A stretch of DNA of 64,000 nt from Mesorhizobium helmanticense (GTDB lineage Bacteria; Pseudomonadota; Alphaproteobacteria; Rhizobiales; Rhizobiaceae): the NCBI RefSeq assembly GCF_003034915.1, contig NZ_PZJX01000006.1, positions 98,402 to 162,401 of the forward strand, given 5' to 3'. Both the position numbers and the translations under genes were made by a program. Positions 45,059-53,259 of this stretch are shown piece after piece. The notes below the pieces were generated by a model. That model made no database searches, was not told the origin of the DNA, and saw only the letters and a list, made by a program, of their open reading frames with translations. Every line of letters starts with the position of its first letter. The first letter of the stretch is position 1.

Positions 45059-46204
45059 ATGTCGCTTGACTACAACTCACTTCTGCTGGCAATCGGTTTC
45101 TCGGCCGCCTGCCTGAGTTTGACGTTGTTCGGCATCTGGCTGACAGCCCGTACTGAAAAATTTCTGCTGACCTGGGCGATCAGCGCGTTGCTGATCGTCG
45201 GCGACGTTTTCATCTACAGGGACTATATCGACGCGCCGGGACGCCTGCTCGGCATGGCGAGTTTCGCCGTGCTCCTCGTCGGCTTCTCGACGATGCTGGG
45301 CGCCGCCTACCAGTTCACGTCAGGCCGATCGCCGATCCCGCTGACGGTCTTCGGCAGCGGCGTCTCGCTGGCCGTGGCGTTGCCACCCATGGCGCTTGGG
45401 TATGACGGGCTCGGCTTCATGCTCGAGAATTCCTGTGCCGCCCTGCTCTTGTTCGCGACGGCTCATGAATACTGGAAAGGACGCGTCGAGGCGCCCGTTC
45501 CGATCATCAGCCTCACGGTGCTCTACTGCGCCACCGCCGTGTCCTTCGTGCTCTGTGCCACAGTTCTCGCATGGGACGGCCGATTGGTTCTCGGACATGC
45601 GCCGAGCAACTGGGCCGAAAATCTCAGCCTCGTCATCGTCATTGCCTCGATGACCGGCGTCGGCGCCCTTTCGCTGGCGCTCAACCAGGGACGCCTAGCC
45701 CGATATCACCGCCTGGATGCATTGACCGATCCGCTGACCGGCCTGCTCAACCGGCGCGCGCTGTTCGATCTCAACAACAGTGCCCCGATCGGAGCCTTCA
45801 CGGCAGTGGTCGTGTTCGATCTCGACGGCTTCAAGGCCATCAATGATGAATTCGGCCATGCCACGGGCGACCGCGTGCTGAAAGTGTTCGCCGAGGAACT
45901 GACCAGCAATCTTCGCCCGAGCGATGTCGCCGCGCGCATGGGTGGAGAGGAATTCGCGCTGGTTCTGAAACGCACCCTGCCCGAAACGGTGGAGCTAGCC
46001 GCCGAACGCATACGCACCGCCTTCGCCGCGCGCGTCATCGAGACCGAGACGCGTCCCCTGACATGTACGGTCAGCGCCGGCTTCGCTTTCGGCAGCAAGG
46101 AAGGTCTGAGCTTCGACAAGGTGCTCAGCGGCGCCGACAAGGCGCTCTACGCCGCCAAGCGCGGCGGCCGCAACCGTGTATCGACACTGCGACGCGCGAG
46201 CTAG
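45059..46204 (+). CDS. Membrane-bound diguanylate cyclase (GGDEF)
   Basis: From ATG 45059 (AAGGA upstream) the 381-residue protein has seven hydrophobic segments in residues 5-210 (a sensor-like membrane domain of unknown ligand), then a GGDEF domain with GGEEF at 295-299, FDLDGFKAINDEFGHATGD with the metal-binding Asp, and the inhibitory I-site RPSD five residues before the signature (286-289). All residues for making cyclic di-GMP are present, and product inhibition is likely. No phosphodiesterase domain is attached. The target process is unknown. Confidence 0.92.
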   Translation: MSLDYNSLLLAIGFSAACLSLTLFGIWLTARTEKFLLTWAISALLIVGDVFIYRDYIDAPGRLLGMASFAVLLVGFSTMLGAAYQFTSGRSPIPLTVFGSGVSLAVALPPMALGYDGLGFMLENSCAALLLFATAHEYWKGRVEAPVPIISLTVLYCATAVSFVLCATVLAWDGRLVLGHAPSNWAENLSLVIVIASMTGVGALSLALNQGRLARYHRLDALTDPLTGLLNRRALFDLNNSAPIGAFTAVVVFDLDGFKAINDEFGHATGDRVLKVFAEELTSNLRPSDVAARMGGEEFALVLKRTLPETVELAAERIRTAFAARVIETETRPLTCTVSAGFAFGSKEGLSFDKVLSGADKALYAAKRGGRNRVSTLRRAS

Positions 46205-46228
46205 CGGCGCAGCAACCTTAGCCGGGCC

Positions 46229-46405
46229 TCAAGCCGCCATGACGATCTCATTGTAGGCATCGAGGTCGACATAAAAAACCTTGGTGATCTCCGCGATCAG
46301 TTCGTCGTGGTCATACCCCTCCGATTTCAGAATGTTGATGGCGGTCATGATGTCGACGCGCTCGGTGAGCCGTCGTTTCTGATAGTCCTCGACGTAACGT
46401 TCCAT
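46229..46405 (-). CDS. Small conserved-looking hypothetical protein
   Basis: A 58-residue reading frame from ATG 46405 (RYVEDYQKRRLTERVDIMTAI...). It is acidic and predicted helical, with an N-terminal helix of mixed charge and a hydrophobic/aromatic end (KVFYVDLDAYNEIVMAA). It looks like a folded small helical protein rather than random sequence. It is convergent with the diguanylate cyclase gene and ends 25 nt from it. I recognise no family. An in-frame ATG at 46438 would add 11 residues. Confidence 0.55.
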   Translation of the reverse strand: MERYVEDYQKRRLTERVDIMTAINILKSEGYDHDELIAEITKVFYVDLDAYNEIVMAA

Positions 46406-46601
46406 AGGCTGTCCCTGGTGCCCGAAAAGTTGAAACAACGATCAAACCACGGGAGGGAAGCCGCTCGCACGAAGCGTGGTGGCGCGGCTTGCACCTTCCT
46501 CTGATCTGCCGATTGAGACTGATACGGAAAGCGGCCGACTCACCAAGGCCAAGCAAAGCCTAGCATGCAATCTTCAGCGCGCCAGGGTTGCAAACGGCGG
46601 C

Positions 46602-46668
46602 CTTCGTGATTTCGTCATCCTTGGGCATAGCGACGCGGAGTGGAGCGCAGACCCCAGGATGACGAAGG
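46602..46668. repeat. Palindromic intergenic repeat (GTCATCC type, copy D)
   Basis: TTCGTCATCC (46611-46620) and GGATGACGAA (46657-46666) form perfect 10-bp arms; the central part holds GGGC...GACCCC and a purine-rich stretch with GACGCGGAGTGGAGCGC. Related GTCATCC-type palindromes are common in mesorhizobial intergenic regions. One copy only in this window, in the gap between the small protein gene and urtE. The rest of the gap 46406-46704 shows nothing else. Confidence 0.6.
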
Positions 46669-46704
46669 GAGGGATGGTTCGGTCAATTTTCGAGGTTGGC
46701 GATA

Positions 46705-47400
46705 CTAGACGGTAAGAAACTTGCGGACATCCGCCCGGTCGAGATCTTCCGCCGGGCCGGTATGGACGATCTGGCCGCGGTCCATGATGTTGACCTCGTC
46801 GGCCAATTCCCGGCAGAAATCGAGATACTGCTCGACCAACAGCACGGCGATGCCAGCCTGGTCGCGCAGGTAGCGGATGGCGCGGCCGATATCCTTGATG
46901 ATCGACGGCTGGATGCCTTCGGTCGGCTCGTCGAGCACCAGCAACTTCGGCCGCATCACCAGCGCCCTGCCGATCGCAAGCTGCTGCTGCTGGCCGCCGG
47001 AAAGGTCGCCGCCACGGCGCGCGAGCATCTGCTTGAGCACCGGAAACAGCTCGAAGACATGGCCGGGAATGTTGCGGTCGGCGCGCTTCAGCGGCGCGAA
47101 GCCCGATTCAAGGTTTTCCCGCACGCTGAGCAGCGGAAAGATCTCCCTGCCCTGCGGCACGAATGCGATGCCCGACCGGGCGCGGTCATACGCCGCGCTC
47201 CGGTCGAGCGCCTTCCCCTCGAAGGCAACGCTTCCGCTCGTCAGCCGATGGTGGCCGACGATCGATCTCATCAAACTGGTTTTGCCGACGCCATTACGGC
47301 CAAGCACGCAGGTGATCTTGCCGGCGCCCGCCTTGAGCGAGACGCCGCGCAACGCCTGGGCGGCGCCGTAATGCAGCGTGGCGTTGGTAACTTCGAGCAT
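46705..47400 (-). CDS. urtE: Urea ABC transporter ATP-binding protein UrtE
   Basis: The 231-residue LivF-type ATPase starts at ATG 47400; the frame runs on to 47610 over urtD. It has Walker A LGRNGVGKTS, GIAFVPQGREIFPLLSVRENL (typical of UrtE), signature LSGGQQQQL, Walker B LLVLDEPTEGIQPS and the switch His region LVEQYLDF. It powers urea or short-chain amide uptake together with UrtD. Last gene of the urtABCDE operon; 70 nt after urtD. Confidence 0.94.
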   Translation of the reverse strand: MLEVTNATLHYGAAQALRGVSLKAGAGKITCVLGRNGVGKTSLMRSIVGHHRLTSGSVAFEGKALDRSAAYDRARSGIAFVPQGREIFPLLSVRENLESGFAPLKRADRNIPGHVFELFPVLKQMLARRGGDLSGGQQQQLAIGRALVMRPKLLVLDEPTEGIQPSIIKDIGRAIRYLRDQAGIAVLLVEQYLDFCRELADEVNIMDRGQIVHTGPAEDLDRADVRKFLTV

Positions 47401-47470
47401 GGTCAGCGCTTTCTCCAACGCCTGAGGAAGGAAAGGTCGAAACGATGGAACGAAACCCGCCAGACCATGA

Positions 47471-48217
47471 TCATCTCCCGAGATAAACTTCGACGACGCG
47501 CTCGTCGGCCGAAACGAAATCGAGCGAGCCTTCGGAAAGCACCGAGCCTTCATGCAGGCAGGTGACCTTGACTCCAAGCTCGCGCACGAAATGCATGTCG
47601 TGCTCGACAACGATGACCGAATGGTCGCGCGCGATATCCCTGAGCAGCCGCGCGGTTTCCTCGGTCTCGGCGTCGGTCATGCCGGCGACCGGCTCGTCGA
47701 CCAGCAGCAGCTTTGGGTCTTGCGCCAGGAGCATACCGATCTCGAGCCATTGCTTCTGCCCATGGCTCAGATTGGCGGCAAGTTCGTCGCGCTTGTCGCC
47801 GAGCCGGATGATGCCGAGGATGTCGTCGATCTGCCGTGCCTCGGCCACTGAGCGGCGATGGAACAGCGCCGGGAAGATCGAGCGCGGCCCCTTCAGCGCC
47901 AGCATCAGGTTCTCCTCGATCGTGTGGCTTTCGAAGACGGTCGGCTTCTGGAATTTCCGACCGATGCCCATCATGGCGATCTCGGCCTCGTCATGTTTTG
48001 TGAGGTCGACCTGACCGTCGAAGAAAACCTCGCCCTGGTCGGGCCGCGTCTTGCCGGTGACGATGTCCATCATCGTCGTCTTGCCGGCGCCGTTGGGGCC
48101 GATGATCGCGCGCATCTCGCCCTTGTCGAGCACCAGCGACAGATTGTTGATGGCGCGAAACCCGTCGAAGGAGACCGAGACGCCGTCGAGATAGAGTATG
48201 GTGTTCGACTTCGACAT
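47471..48217 (-). CDS. urtD: Urea ABC transporter ATP-binding protein UrtD
   Basis: The 248-residue LivG-type ATPase starts at ATG 48217 (MSKSNTILYLDGVSVSFDGF), four bases after urtC ends. It has Walker A GPNGAGKTT, IGRKFQKPTVFESHTIEENL, the signature LSHGQKQWLEIG (the usual SGG of LSGGQ is SHG, as in UrtD proteins), Walker B LLLVDEPVAGMTDAE and EHDMHFV. It pairs with UrtE to drive the UrtBC permease. No anomaly. Confidence 0.94.
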   Translation of the reverse strand: MSKSNTILYLDGVSVSFDGFRAINNLSLVLDKGEMRAIIGPNGAGKTTMMDIVTGKTRPDQGEVFFDGQVDLTKHDEAEIAMMGIGRKFQKPTVFESHTIEENLMLALKGPRSIFPALFHRRSVAEARQIDDILGIIRLGDKRDELAANLSHGQKQWLEIGMLLAQDPKLLLVDEPVAGMTDAETEETARLLRDIARDHSVIVVEHDMHFVRELGVKVTCLHEGSVLSEGSLDFVSADERVVEVYLGR

Positions 48218-48221
48218 CGCT

Positions 48222-49451
48222 CTACTCCGCCGGCTGCGGTTCAGGGCCGGAAGCGGACCAGTCGCCAGGCGTCCTCGCGGCGCTGCGAACGATCTTCGCC
48301 GGCGGCACATCAGGATCGGTGCCGGCCTCCTCGGCGATCGAGGCCGCCCGCATCGCCTTGGCGTTGCCACGCCAGGAATCCCACATGCCGATAATGCCCT
48401 TGGGCAGGAACAGCGTGACGGCGACGAACAGGCCACCCAGCGCAAACAGCCAGAATTCGGGCAGCACACCGGTGAACCAGGATTTTCCGGCATTGACCAG
48501 AAGCGCGCCGATGATTGGCCCGACGATGGTGCCGCGGCCACCAACGGCTGCCCACACCACGACCTCAATCGAGTTGGACGGCTCGAACTCGCCCGGATTG
48601 ATGATGCCGACCTGCGGCACGTAGAGCGCCCCGGCGATGCCGGCCATGACAGCCGAAACGGTAAAGGCGAACAGCTTGACGTTCTCCGCCCGCCAGCCGA
48701 GGAAGCGCGTGCGGCTTTCGGCGTCGCGCACCGCCATCAAGAGCTTGCCGTATTTGGAGCCGACGATCGCCCAGGTGACGAAGACGGCAAGCGCCAGCGT
48801 GATAGCGCTGGCCGCAAACAGCGCCGAGCGCGTCGCGTCGGCCTGCACGTTGAAGCCCAGAATATCCTTGAAATCGGTCAGGCCGTTATTGCCGCCAAAA
48901 CCCATATCGTTGCGGAAAAAGGCAAGCAGCAGCGCATAGGTCATCGCCTGGGTGATGATCGACAGATAGACGCCGGTGACGCGGCTGCGAAAGGCGAACC
49001 AGCCGAAGACGAAAGCGAGCAGGCCTGGCACCGCAAGCACCATGATTGCGGCGAACCAGAAATGGTCGAAACCGTACCAGAACCACGGCAATTCCTTGTA
49101 GTTGAGGAACACCATGAAATCGGGCAGCAGCGGATTGCCGTAGACGCCGCGCGAGCCGATCTGGCGCATCAGATACATGCCCATCGCATAGCCGCCGAGC
49201 GCGAAAAAGGCGCCATGGCCGAGCGAGAGGATGCCGCAATAGCCCCAGACCAGATCGAGCGCGAGCGCCAGCAGCGCATAACAGAGATACTTGCCGGTGA
49301 GCGCCACGATATAGGACGGCACGTAGAACGCGCTTGCCGGCGAGACCGCAAGATTGAGCGGCGGCACGATGATGGCGGCTGCCAAAAGGATGAAGATCGT
49401 GATGGCGATGCGGCGATCAGCGCCGGCGGCGAAGAAGCGTCCCGTGATCAT
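48222..49451 (-). CDS. urtC: Urea ABC transporter permease UrtC
   Basis: From ATG 49451, which overlaps the urtB stop (ATGA), the product is 409 residues: a LivM-type permease with about ten membrane segments. Recognisable parts: YLCYALLALALDLVWGYCGILSLGHGAFFALGGYAMGMYL, the large loop region around LPDFMVFLNYKELPWFWYGF, the coupling helix region VRDAESRTRFLGWRAENVK, and AAVGGRGTIVGPIIGALLVN. A 45-residue hydrophilic tail follows the last membrane helix. It forms the channel with UrtB. Confidence 0.94.
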   Translation of the reverse strand: MITGRFFAAGADRRIAITIFILLAAAIIVPPLNLAVSPASAFYVPSYIVALTGKYLCYALLALALDLVWGYCGILSLGHGAFFALGGYAMGMYLMRQIGSRGVYGNPLLPDFMVFLNYKELPWFWYGFDHFWFAAIMVLAVPGLLAFVFGWFAFRSRVTGVYLSIITQAMTYALLLAFFRNDMGFGGNNGLTDFKDILGFNVQADATRSALFAASAITLALAVFVTWAIVGSKYGKLLMAVRDAESRTRFLGWRAENVKLFAFTVSAVMAGIAGALYVPQVGIINPGEFEPSNSIEVVVWAAVGGRGTIVGPIIGALLVNAGKSWFTGVLPEFWLFALGGLFVAVTLFLPKGIIGMWDSWRGNAKAMRAASIAEEAGTDPDVPPAKIVRSAARTPGDWSASGPEPQPAE

Positions 49452-51064
49452 GCTTCCACCGCCCTGCCCTTCAGCGCGAACAGGCCGCGCGGGCGCTTCT
49501 GGATGAACAGGATGATGAGCACCAGCACGACGATCTTGCCGAGCACGGCGCCGGCATAGGGTTCGAGGAACTTGTTGACGATGCCGAGCGAGAAGGCGCC
49601 GACCAGCGTGCCCCAGAGATTGCCGACGCCGCCGAAGACGACGACCATGAAGCTGTCGATGATGTAGCCGCGGCCGAGATTGGGCGAGACATTGTCGATC
49701 TGGCTGAGCGCGACGCCGGCAATGCCGGCAATGCCGGAACCAAGCGCAAAGGTCAGCGCGTCCACCCAGGGCGTCCTGATGCCCATGGAAGCGGCCATGC
49801 GGCGGTTGGCGGTGACGGCGCGCATCTGCAGGCCCCAGGGCGTGCGCTTCATCACATAGAGCAACAGCGCAAACACGCAGAGCGAAAAAACCAGGATCCA
49901 GAGGCGGTTCCAGGTGATCGCAAGCTGGCCGACATCGAACGAGCCCGACATCCAGGACGGATTGCCGACCTCCTGGTTCGTCGGCCCGAAGATGGTGCGC
50001 ACCGCCTGCTGCAGGATCAGCGAGACACCCCATGTCGCGAGCAGCGTTTCCAGCGGCCGGCCATAGAGGAAGCGGATGACGCCGCGCTCGATGGCAAGGC
50101 CGACCAGGGCCGCGACAAGGAAGGCCAACGGCAATGCGATGACCAGCGACCAGTCGAACAGGCCGGGAAAGGAATTGCGGATCACCTCCTGGACGACAAA
50201 GGTGGTGTAGGCGCCGAGCATGACCATTTCGCCATGCGCCATGTTGATGACGCCCATGACGCCGAAGGTGATGGCCAGGCCGATAGCGGCAAGCAGCAGC
50301 ACCGACCCCAGCGAAATGCCGTACCAGATGTTCTGGCCGGCATCCCAGAAGGCGAGCGTCGAATTGATGGTGCCGATTGCCGCGGTCGCCGCGTCCTTGA
50401 CCGCGCCTTGCGAATTCGCTTCGACCGAGGTCAGCAGGGAGAGCGCATCGCGATCGCCGCGCGCGCCGATCAGGGCGACTGCCGCAAGCTTGTCGGCTTC
50501 GGGCTTGTCAGAAACGAGTACCGACGCGGCGCGCGCCTGTTCGAACAGTACCTTGACGTTTGCATCGGTCTCAGCGGCAATCGCTGCGTCGAGCGGCTCG
50601 ATGTTGGTGGCATCGGGCGTCTTGAACATGGTTACGGCGGCGGCGATGCGCACGGCCGGCTCCTTGGCGCGTAGCGTCAGCGTCCCCAGCGCGTCGCGGA
50701 TGACGCGGCGCAACGTGTTGTTGACCTTGATCTTGGTGATGTCAGACTTGGCTGCTTCACCCGATTTTTCGCCGCTCAGGGGATCGAGGAGCTCGACGCT
50801 GTCGCCGCCCTCCTTGCCGACGAAGACCAGGGAATCGGCTTTGCGAACATAGAGATCGCCTTCCGCGAGCGCTGCAAGCGGGCGTTCGACCAAGGGATCG
50901 CCGGTGGCGGCAAGCTCGCGCACCACGGCCTCGGTGGCCGAGAAATTCGAGGTTGTGGCAAATTTCGCGATGATCGCGCGCAGATCGGCTTCGGCAGCGT
51001 TTGCCGGCAACAGATTTGCCAGCAGAAACAGCAGCACCAAGCCGAGAGCGCGCAAAAAGATCAT
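49448..51064 (-). CDS. urtB: Urea ABC transporter permease UrtB with extended N-terminal domain
   Basis: The 538-residue protein has a signal peptide (MIFLRALGLVLLFLLANLLP, cleavage near ANA-AEA), a periplasmic N-terminal domain of about 220 residues with HEAT-like helical pairs, then a LivH-type permease of about 300 residues (GLAITFGVMGVINMAHGEMVMLGAYTTFVV, ANRRMAASMGIRTP, FGGVGNLWGTLVGAF). UrtB proteins carry this N-terminal extension, unlike LivH. From ATG 51064; the frame extends to 51250 but without support. It overlaps urtC by 4 nt. Confidence 0.94.
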   Translation of the reverse strand: MIFLRALGLVLLFLLANLLPANAAEADLRAIIAKFATTSNFSATEAVVRELAATGDPLVERPLAALAEGDLYVRKADSLVFVGKEGGDSVELLDPLSGEKSGEAAKSDITKIKVNNTLRRVIRDALGTLTLRAKEPAVRIAAAVTMFKTPDATNIEPLDAAIAAETDANVKVLFEQARAASVLVSDKPEADKLAAVALIGARGDRDALSLLTSVEANSQGAVKDAATAAIGTINSTLAFWDAGQNIWYGISLGSVLLLAAIGLAITFGVMGVINMAHGEMVMLGAYTTFVVQEVIRNSFPGLFDWSLVIALPLAFLVAALVGLAIERGVIRFLYGRPLETLLATWGVSLILQQAVRTIFGPTNQEVGNPSWMSGSFDVGQLAITWNRLWILVFSLCVFALLLYVMKRTPWGLQMRAVTANRRMAASMGIRTPWVDALTFALGSGIAGIAGVALSQIDNVSPNLGRGYIIDSFMVVVFGGVGNLWGTLVGAFSLGIVNKFLEPYAGAVLGKIVVLVLIILFIQKRPRGLFALKGRAVEA

Positions 51065-51095
51065 CCGTTCAGCTATTCCTGAGAGTTCGAATTCT

Positions 51096-51165
51096 GCGTC
51101 CGGGCGGACTGGAGGAGGAGTTCGCCCGGACGCTTCGCGGCCTTGGTCATGGACCTTGCGGTCCA
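51096..51165 (-). other. Two hairpins between urtA and urtB
   Basis: GCGTCCGGGCG...CGCCCGGACGC (51096-51106 / 51123-51133; 11-bp perfect stem) and TGGACC-TTGC-GGTCCA (51150-51165). Both lie in the 113-nt gap between the urtA stop and the urtB start. They lack T runs. Such hairpins often protect the highly expressed binding-protein part of the mRNA and reduce downstream expression. Confidence 0.6.
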
Positions 51166-51177
51166 GACCGGGGAGGA

Positions 51178-52488
51178 TCAGTTGGTTCCCTTGCCGCCGC
51201 ACTTGCCGGTGGCGACGTTGAAGTTGCCGCAGGACAGAGGCGCGCGCCAATCGGAGATCAGGTCCTTGGAGTCAGGCAGATAGTCGGACCATTCATCGCC
51301 CATCACGAGACCAGAGGTCTGCGACACCGTCTCGAACTGGCCGTCGGCCTGGATCTCGCCGATCAGCACCGGCTTGGTGATGTGATGGTTCGGCATCATC
51401 GTCGAATAGCCGCCGGTCAGGTTCGGCACGGAGACGCCGATCATGGCGTCGATGACCTTGTCCGGATCGGTGGTGCCGGCCTTCTCGACCGCCTTCACCC
51501 ACATGTTGAAGCCGATATAATGGGCTTCCATCGGGTCGTTGGTGGTGCGCTTGTCGTTCTTGATGAACTTGTGCCAGTCGGCGATGAACTTCTTGTTCTC
51601 GGGCGTATCGACGCTCTCGAAATAGTTCCAGGCGGCAAGATGGCCGACCAGCGGCGCGGTGTCGAGACCGGCAAGCTCTTCCTCGCCGACCGAGAAGGCC
51701 ATGACCGGGATGTCCTCGGCCTTGATGCCCTGGTTGCCGAGTTCCTTGTAGAACGGCACGTTCGCGTCGCCATTGACGGTCGAGACGACAGCGGTCTTCT
51801 TGCCCGCCGAACCGAATTTCTTGATTGCCGAAACTTCGGTCTGCCAGTCGGAGAAGCCGAATGGCGTGTAATTGACCATAATGTCCTCCGCGGCGACGCC
51901 CTTGGCCTTCAGATAGGCCTCGAGAATCTTGTTGGTGGTGCGCGGATAGACGTAGTCGGTGCCTTCAAGCACCCAGCGCTTTACCGAGCCGCCGTCCTCG
52001 CTCATCAGGTAGTCGACGGCGGGAATGGCCTGCTGGTTCGGCGCGGCACCCGTGTAGAACACGTTGCGCTCGCTCTCCTCGCCCTCATACTGGACGGGGT
52101 AGAACAGGATGTTGTCGAGCTCGGAAAATACCGGCAGCACCGACTTGCGCGACACGGAGGTCCAGCAGCCGAATACCGCCGCCACCTTGTCCTTCGAGAT
52201 CAGCTCGCGCGCCTTTTCGGCGAAGAGCGGCCAGTTGGAAGCCGGGTCGACAACGACCGCCTCAAGTTTCTTGCCGAGCAGGCCGCCCTTGGCATTCTGC
52301 TCTTCGATGAGCATCAGCATGGCGTCCTTCAGCGTCGTCTCCGAAATCGCCATGGTCCCCGACAGCGAATGGAGAATACCCACCTTGATCGTGTCGTCGG
52401 CCGCCCTGGCCTGGGCGGACATCAACAGACCCGCAGCGACTATGCCCGCCGAAACCATTTTTGTTATTGTCGAGAAATTACCCCTCAT
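51178..52488 (-). CDS. urtA: Urea ABC transporter substrate-binding protein UrtA
   Basis: From ATG 52488 (GGGAG upstream) the 436-residue precursor has a signal peptide (MRGNFSTITKMVSAGIVAAG..., cleavage near ARA-ADD) and a type I periplasmic fold with the UrtA/AmiC marks VGILHSLSGTMAISETTLKDA, GCWTSVSRKSVLPVFSELDN, LFYPVQYEGEESERNVFYTGAAPNQQAIPA and NYTPFGFSDW. It binds urea or short amides in the periplasm. First gene of the urt operon, which has a sigma-54 promoter upstream: use under nitrogen limitation is likely. Confidence 0.95.
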   Translation of the reverse strand: MRGNFSTITKMVSAGIVAAGLLMSAQARAADDTIKVGILHSLSGTMAISETTLKDAMLMLIEEQNAKGGLLGKKLEAVVVDPASNWPLFAEKARELISKDKVAAVFGCWTSVSRKSVLPVFSELDNILFYPVQYEGEESERNVFYTGAAPNQQAIPAVDYLMSEDGGSVKRWVLEGTDYVYPRTTNKILEAYLKAKGVAAEDIMVNYTPFGFSDWQTEVSAIKKFGSAGKKTAVVSTVNGDANVPFYKELGNQGIKAEDIPVMAFSVGEEELAGLDTAPLVGHLAAWNYFESVDTPENKKFIADWHKFIKNDKRTTNDPMEAHYIGFNMWVKAVEKAGTTDPDKVIDAMIGVSVPNLTGGYSTMMPNHHITKPVLIGEIQADGQFETVSQTSGLVMGDEWSDYLPDSKDLISDWRAPLSCGNFNVATGKCGGKGTN

Positions 52489-52531
52489 ATTCCACACTCC
52501 CAAGCTGGTTGACTGCACCGCAACCATGCAA

Positions 52532-52547
52532 TGCAACCTCCGTGCCA
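52532..52547 (-). promoter_or_regulatory. Consensus sigma-54 promoter of the urt operon
   Basis: The minus strand reads TGGCACGGAGGTTGCA, an exact match to the RpoN -24/-12 consensus TGGCAC-N5-TTGCA. The C of the -12 GC falls at 52533, which predicts transcription starting near 52521 and a 33-nt leader before urtA. This places the operon under RpoN and, as usual for nitrogen genes, probably NtrC. I found no clear NtrC enhancer. Confidence 0.88.
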
Positions 52548-52686
52548 ACCGGTGGTGGACCGTAGAAAAGGCAGGAATTTTCAAACGTTATCAGCTTCTT
52601 ATAATATTAGCCGGCAATGATGGAACGGGATCGATAAAGTTTTGCTGGGAATAAATTGCGCAGCTCTGCCTAGGTTTTGCCCAAAT

Positions 52687-52710
52687 GCCTAAAATGCCTA
52701 CATTTTAGGC
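52687..52710. promoter_or_regulatory. Perfect palindrome GCCTAAAAT-N6-ATTTTAGGC between urtA and a small gene
   Basis: Nine-base perfect arms around a six-base spacer, about 140-165 bp upstream of the sigma-54 promoter and about 90 bp before the small secreted protein gene. Position suits an activator or repressor site for either transcript. The surrounding 52489-52799 is AT-rich and has no gene. Confidence 0.45.
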
Positions 52711-52799
52711 TGCATTGCATTTAACTCGCCGAAGTTGAAGGAACGACCGTTGCGGTGCGGCGATGAAATAGGCAAATTCGTCTCGAACCGAGTGATCTC

Positions 52800-53195
52800 A
52801 TGACTTCCAATATCTCCTGCATTTTCAGCATCACGCTTATGCTTGCAGCCACCGGCGCGGCGCGCGCCGACTTCAGCGACGGCAAAATGCCGGACGGCAC
52901 CTATCATTGCGAAGTCTATCTGCTTGGCATGTTCCTCAACCTCGGCGACATCACCATCAAGGGCAATCGTTATAGCGGCCCGGTCACGTTCGGGACCGCT
53001 GAGCAGGGCTATAATTATCAGATGGACGCCAATGGCGTGATCACCTGGCTTGGTCCATTGGGCGGCTATACCAGCGGCGGCAACTCGATCTCGCTTACCC
53101 AGGCCACTCTGGACGGGCAGACCAGCCCGTCCTTCGACATCATCATGCGCCAGCCCGACGGCGCCTTCACCGCTTCGACCTGCACGAAGAGTTGA
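52800..53195 (+). CDS. Hypothetical secreted protein
   Basis: The 131-residue product has a signal peptide (TSNISCIFSITLMLAATG, cleavage near ARA-DFS), leaving a mature protein of about 107 residues rich in Gly, Thr and Tyr with alternating strands (YHCEVYLLGMFLNLGDITIKGNRYSGPVTF, YNYQMDANGVITWLG). Two cysteines (YHCEV and STCTKS) could form a disulfide. I recognise no family. It is probably periplasmic. It stands alone between urtA and the GMC gene. Confidence 0.65.
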   Translation: MTSNISCIFSITLMLAATGAARADFSDGKMPDGTYHCEVYLLGMFLNLGDITIKGNRYSGPVTFGTAEQGYNYQMDANGVITWLGPLGGYTSGGNSISLTQATLDGQTSPSFDIIMRQPDGAFTASTCTKS

Positions 53196-53199
53196 CGCC

Positions 53200-53232
53200 A
53201 AAAAAGGCGCGGAACCTTGCCGGTTCCGCGCC
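53200..53232 (-). terminator. Rho-independent terminator of the first gluconate-dehydrogenase-like operon
   Basis: Perfect 11-bp stem GGCGCGGAACC/GGTTCCGCGCC with a 5-nt loop. On the minus strand it is followed by TTTTTT. It lies 27 nt after the GMC oxidoreductase stop. Confidence 0.9.
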
Positions 53233-53259
53233 AGCAGGCAGTCGGGAGGATGCTGTCGG

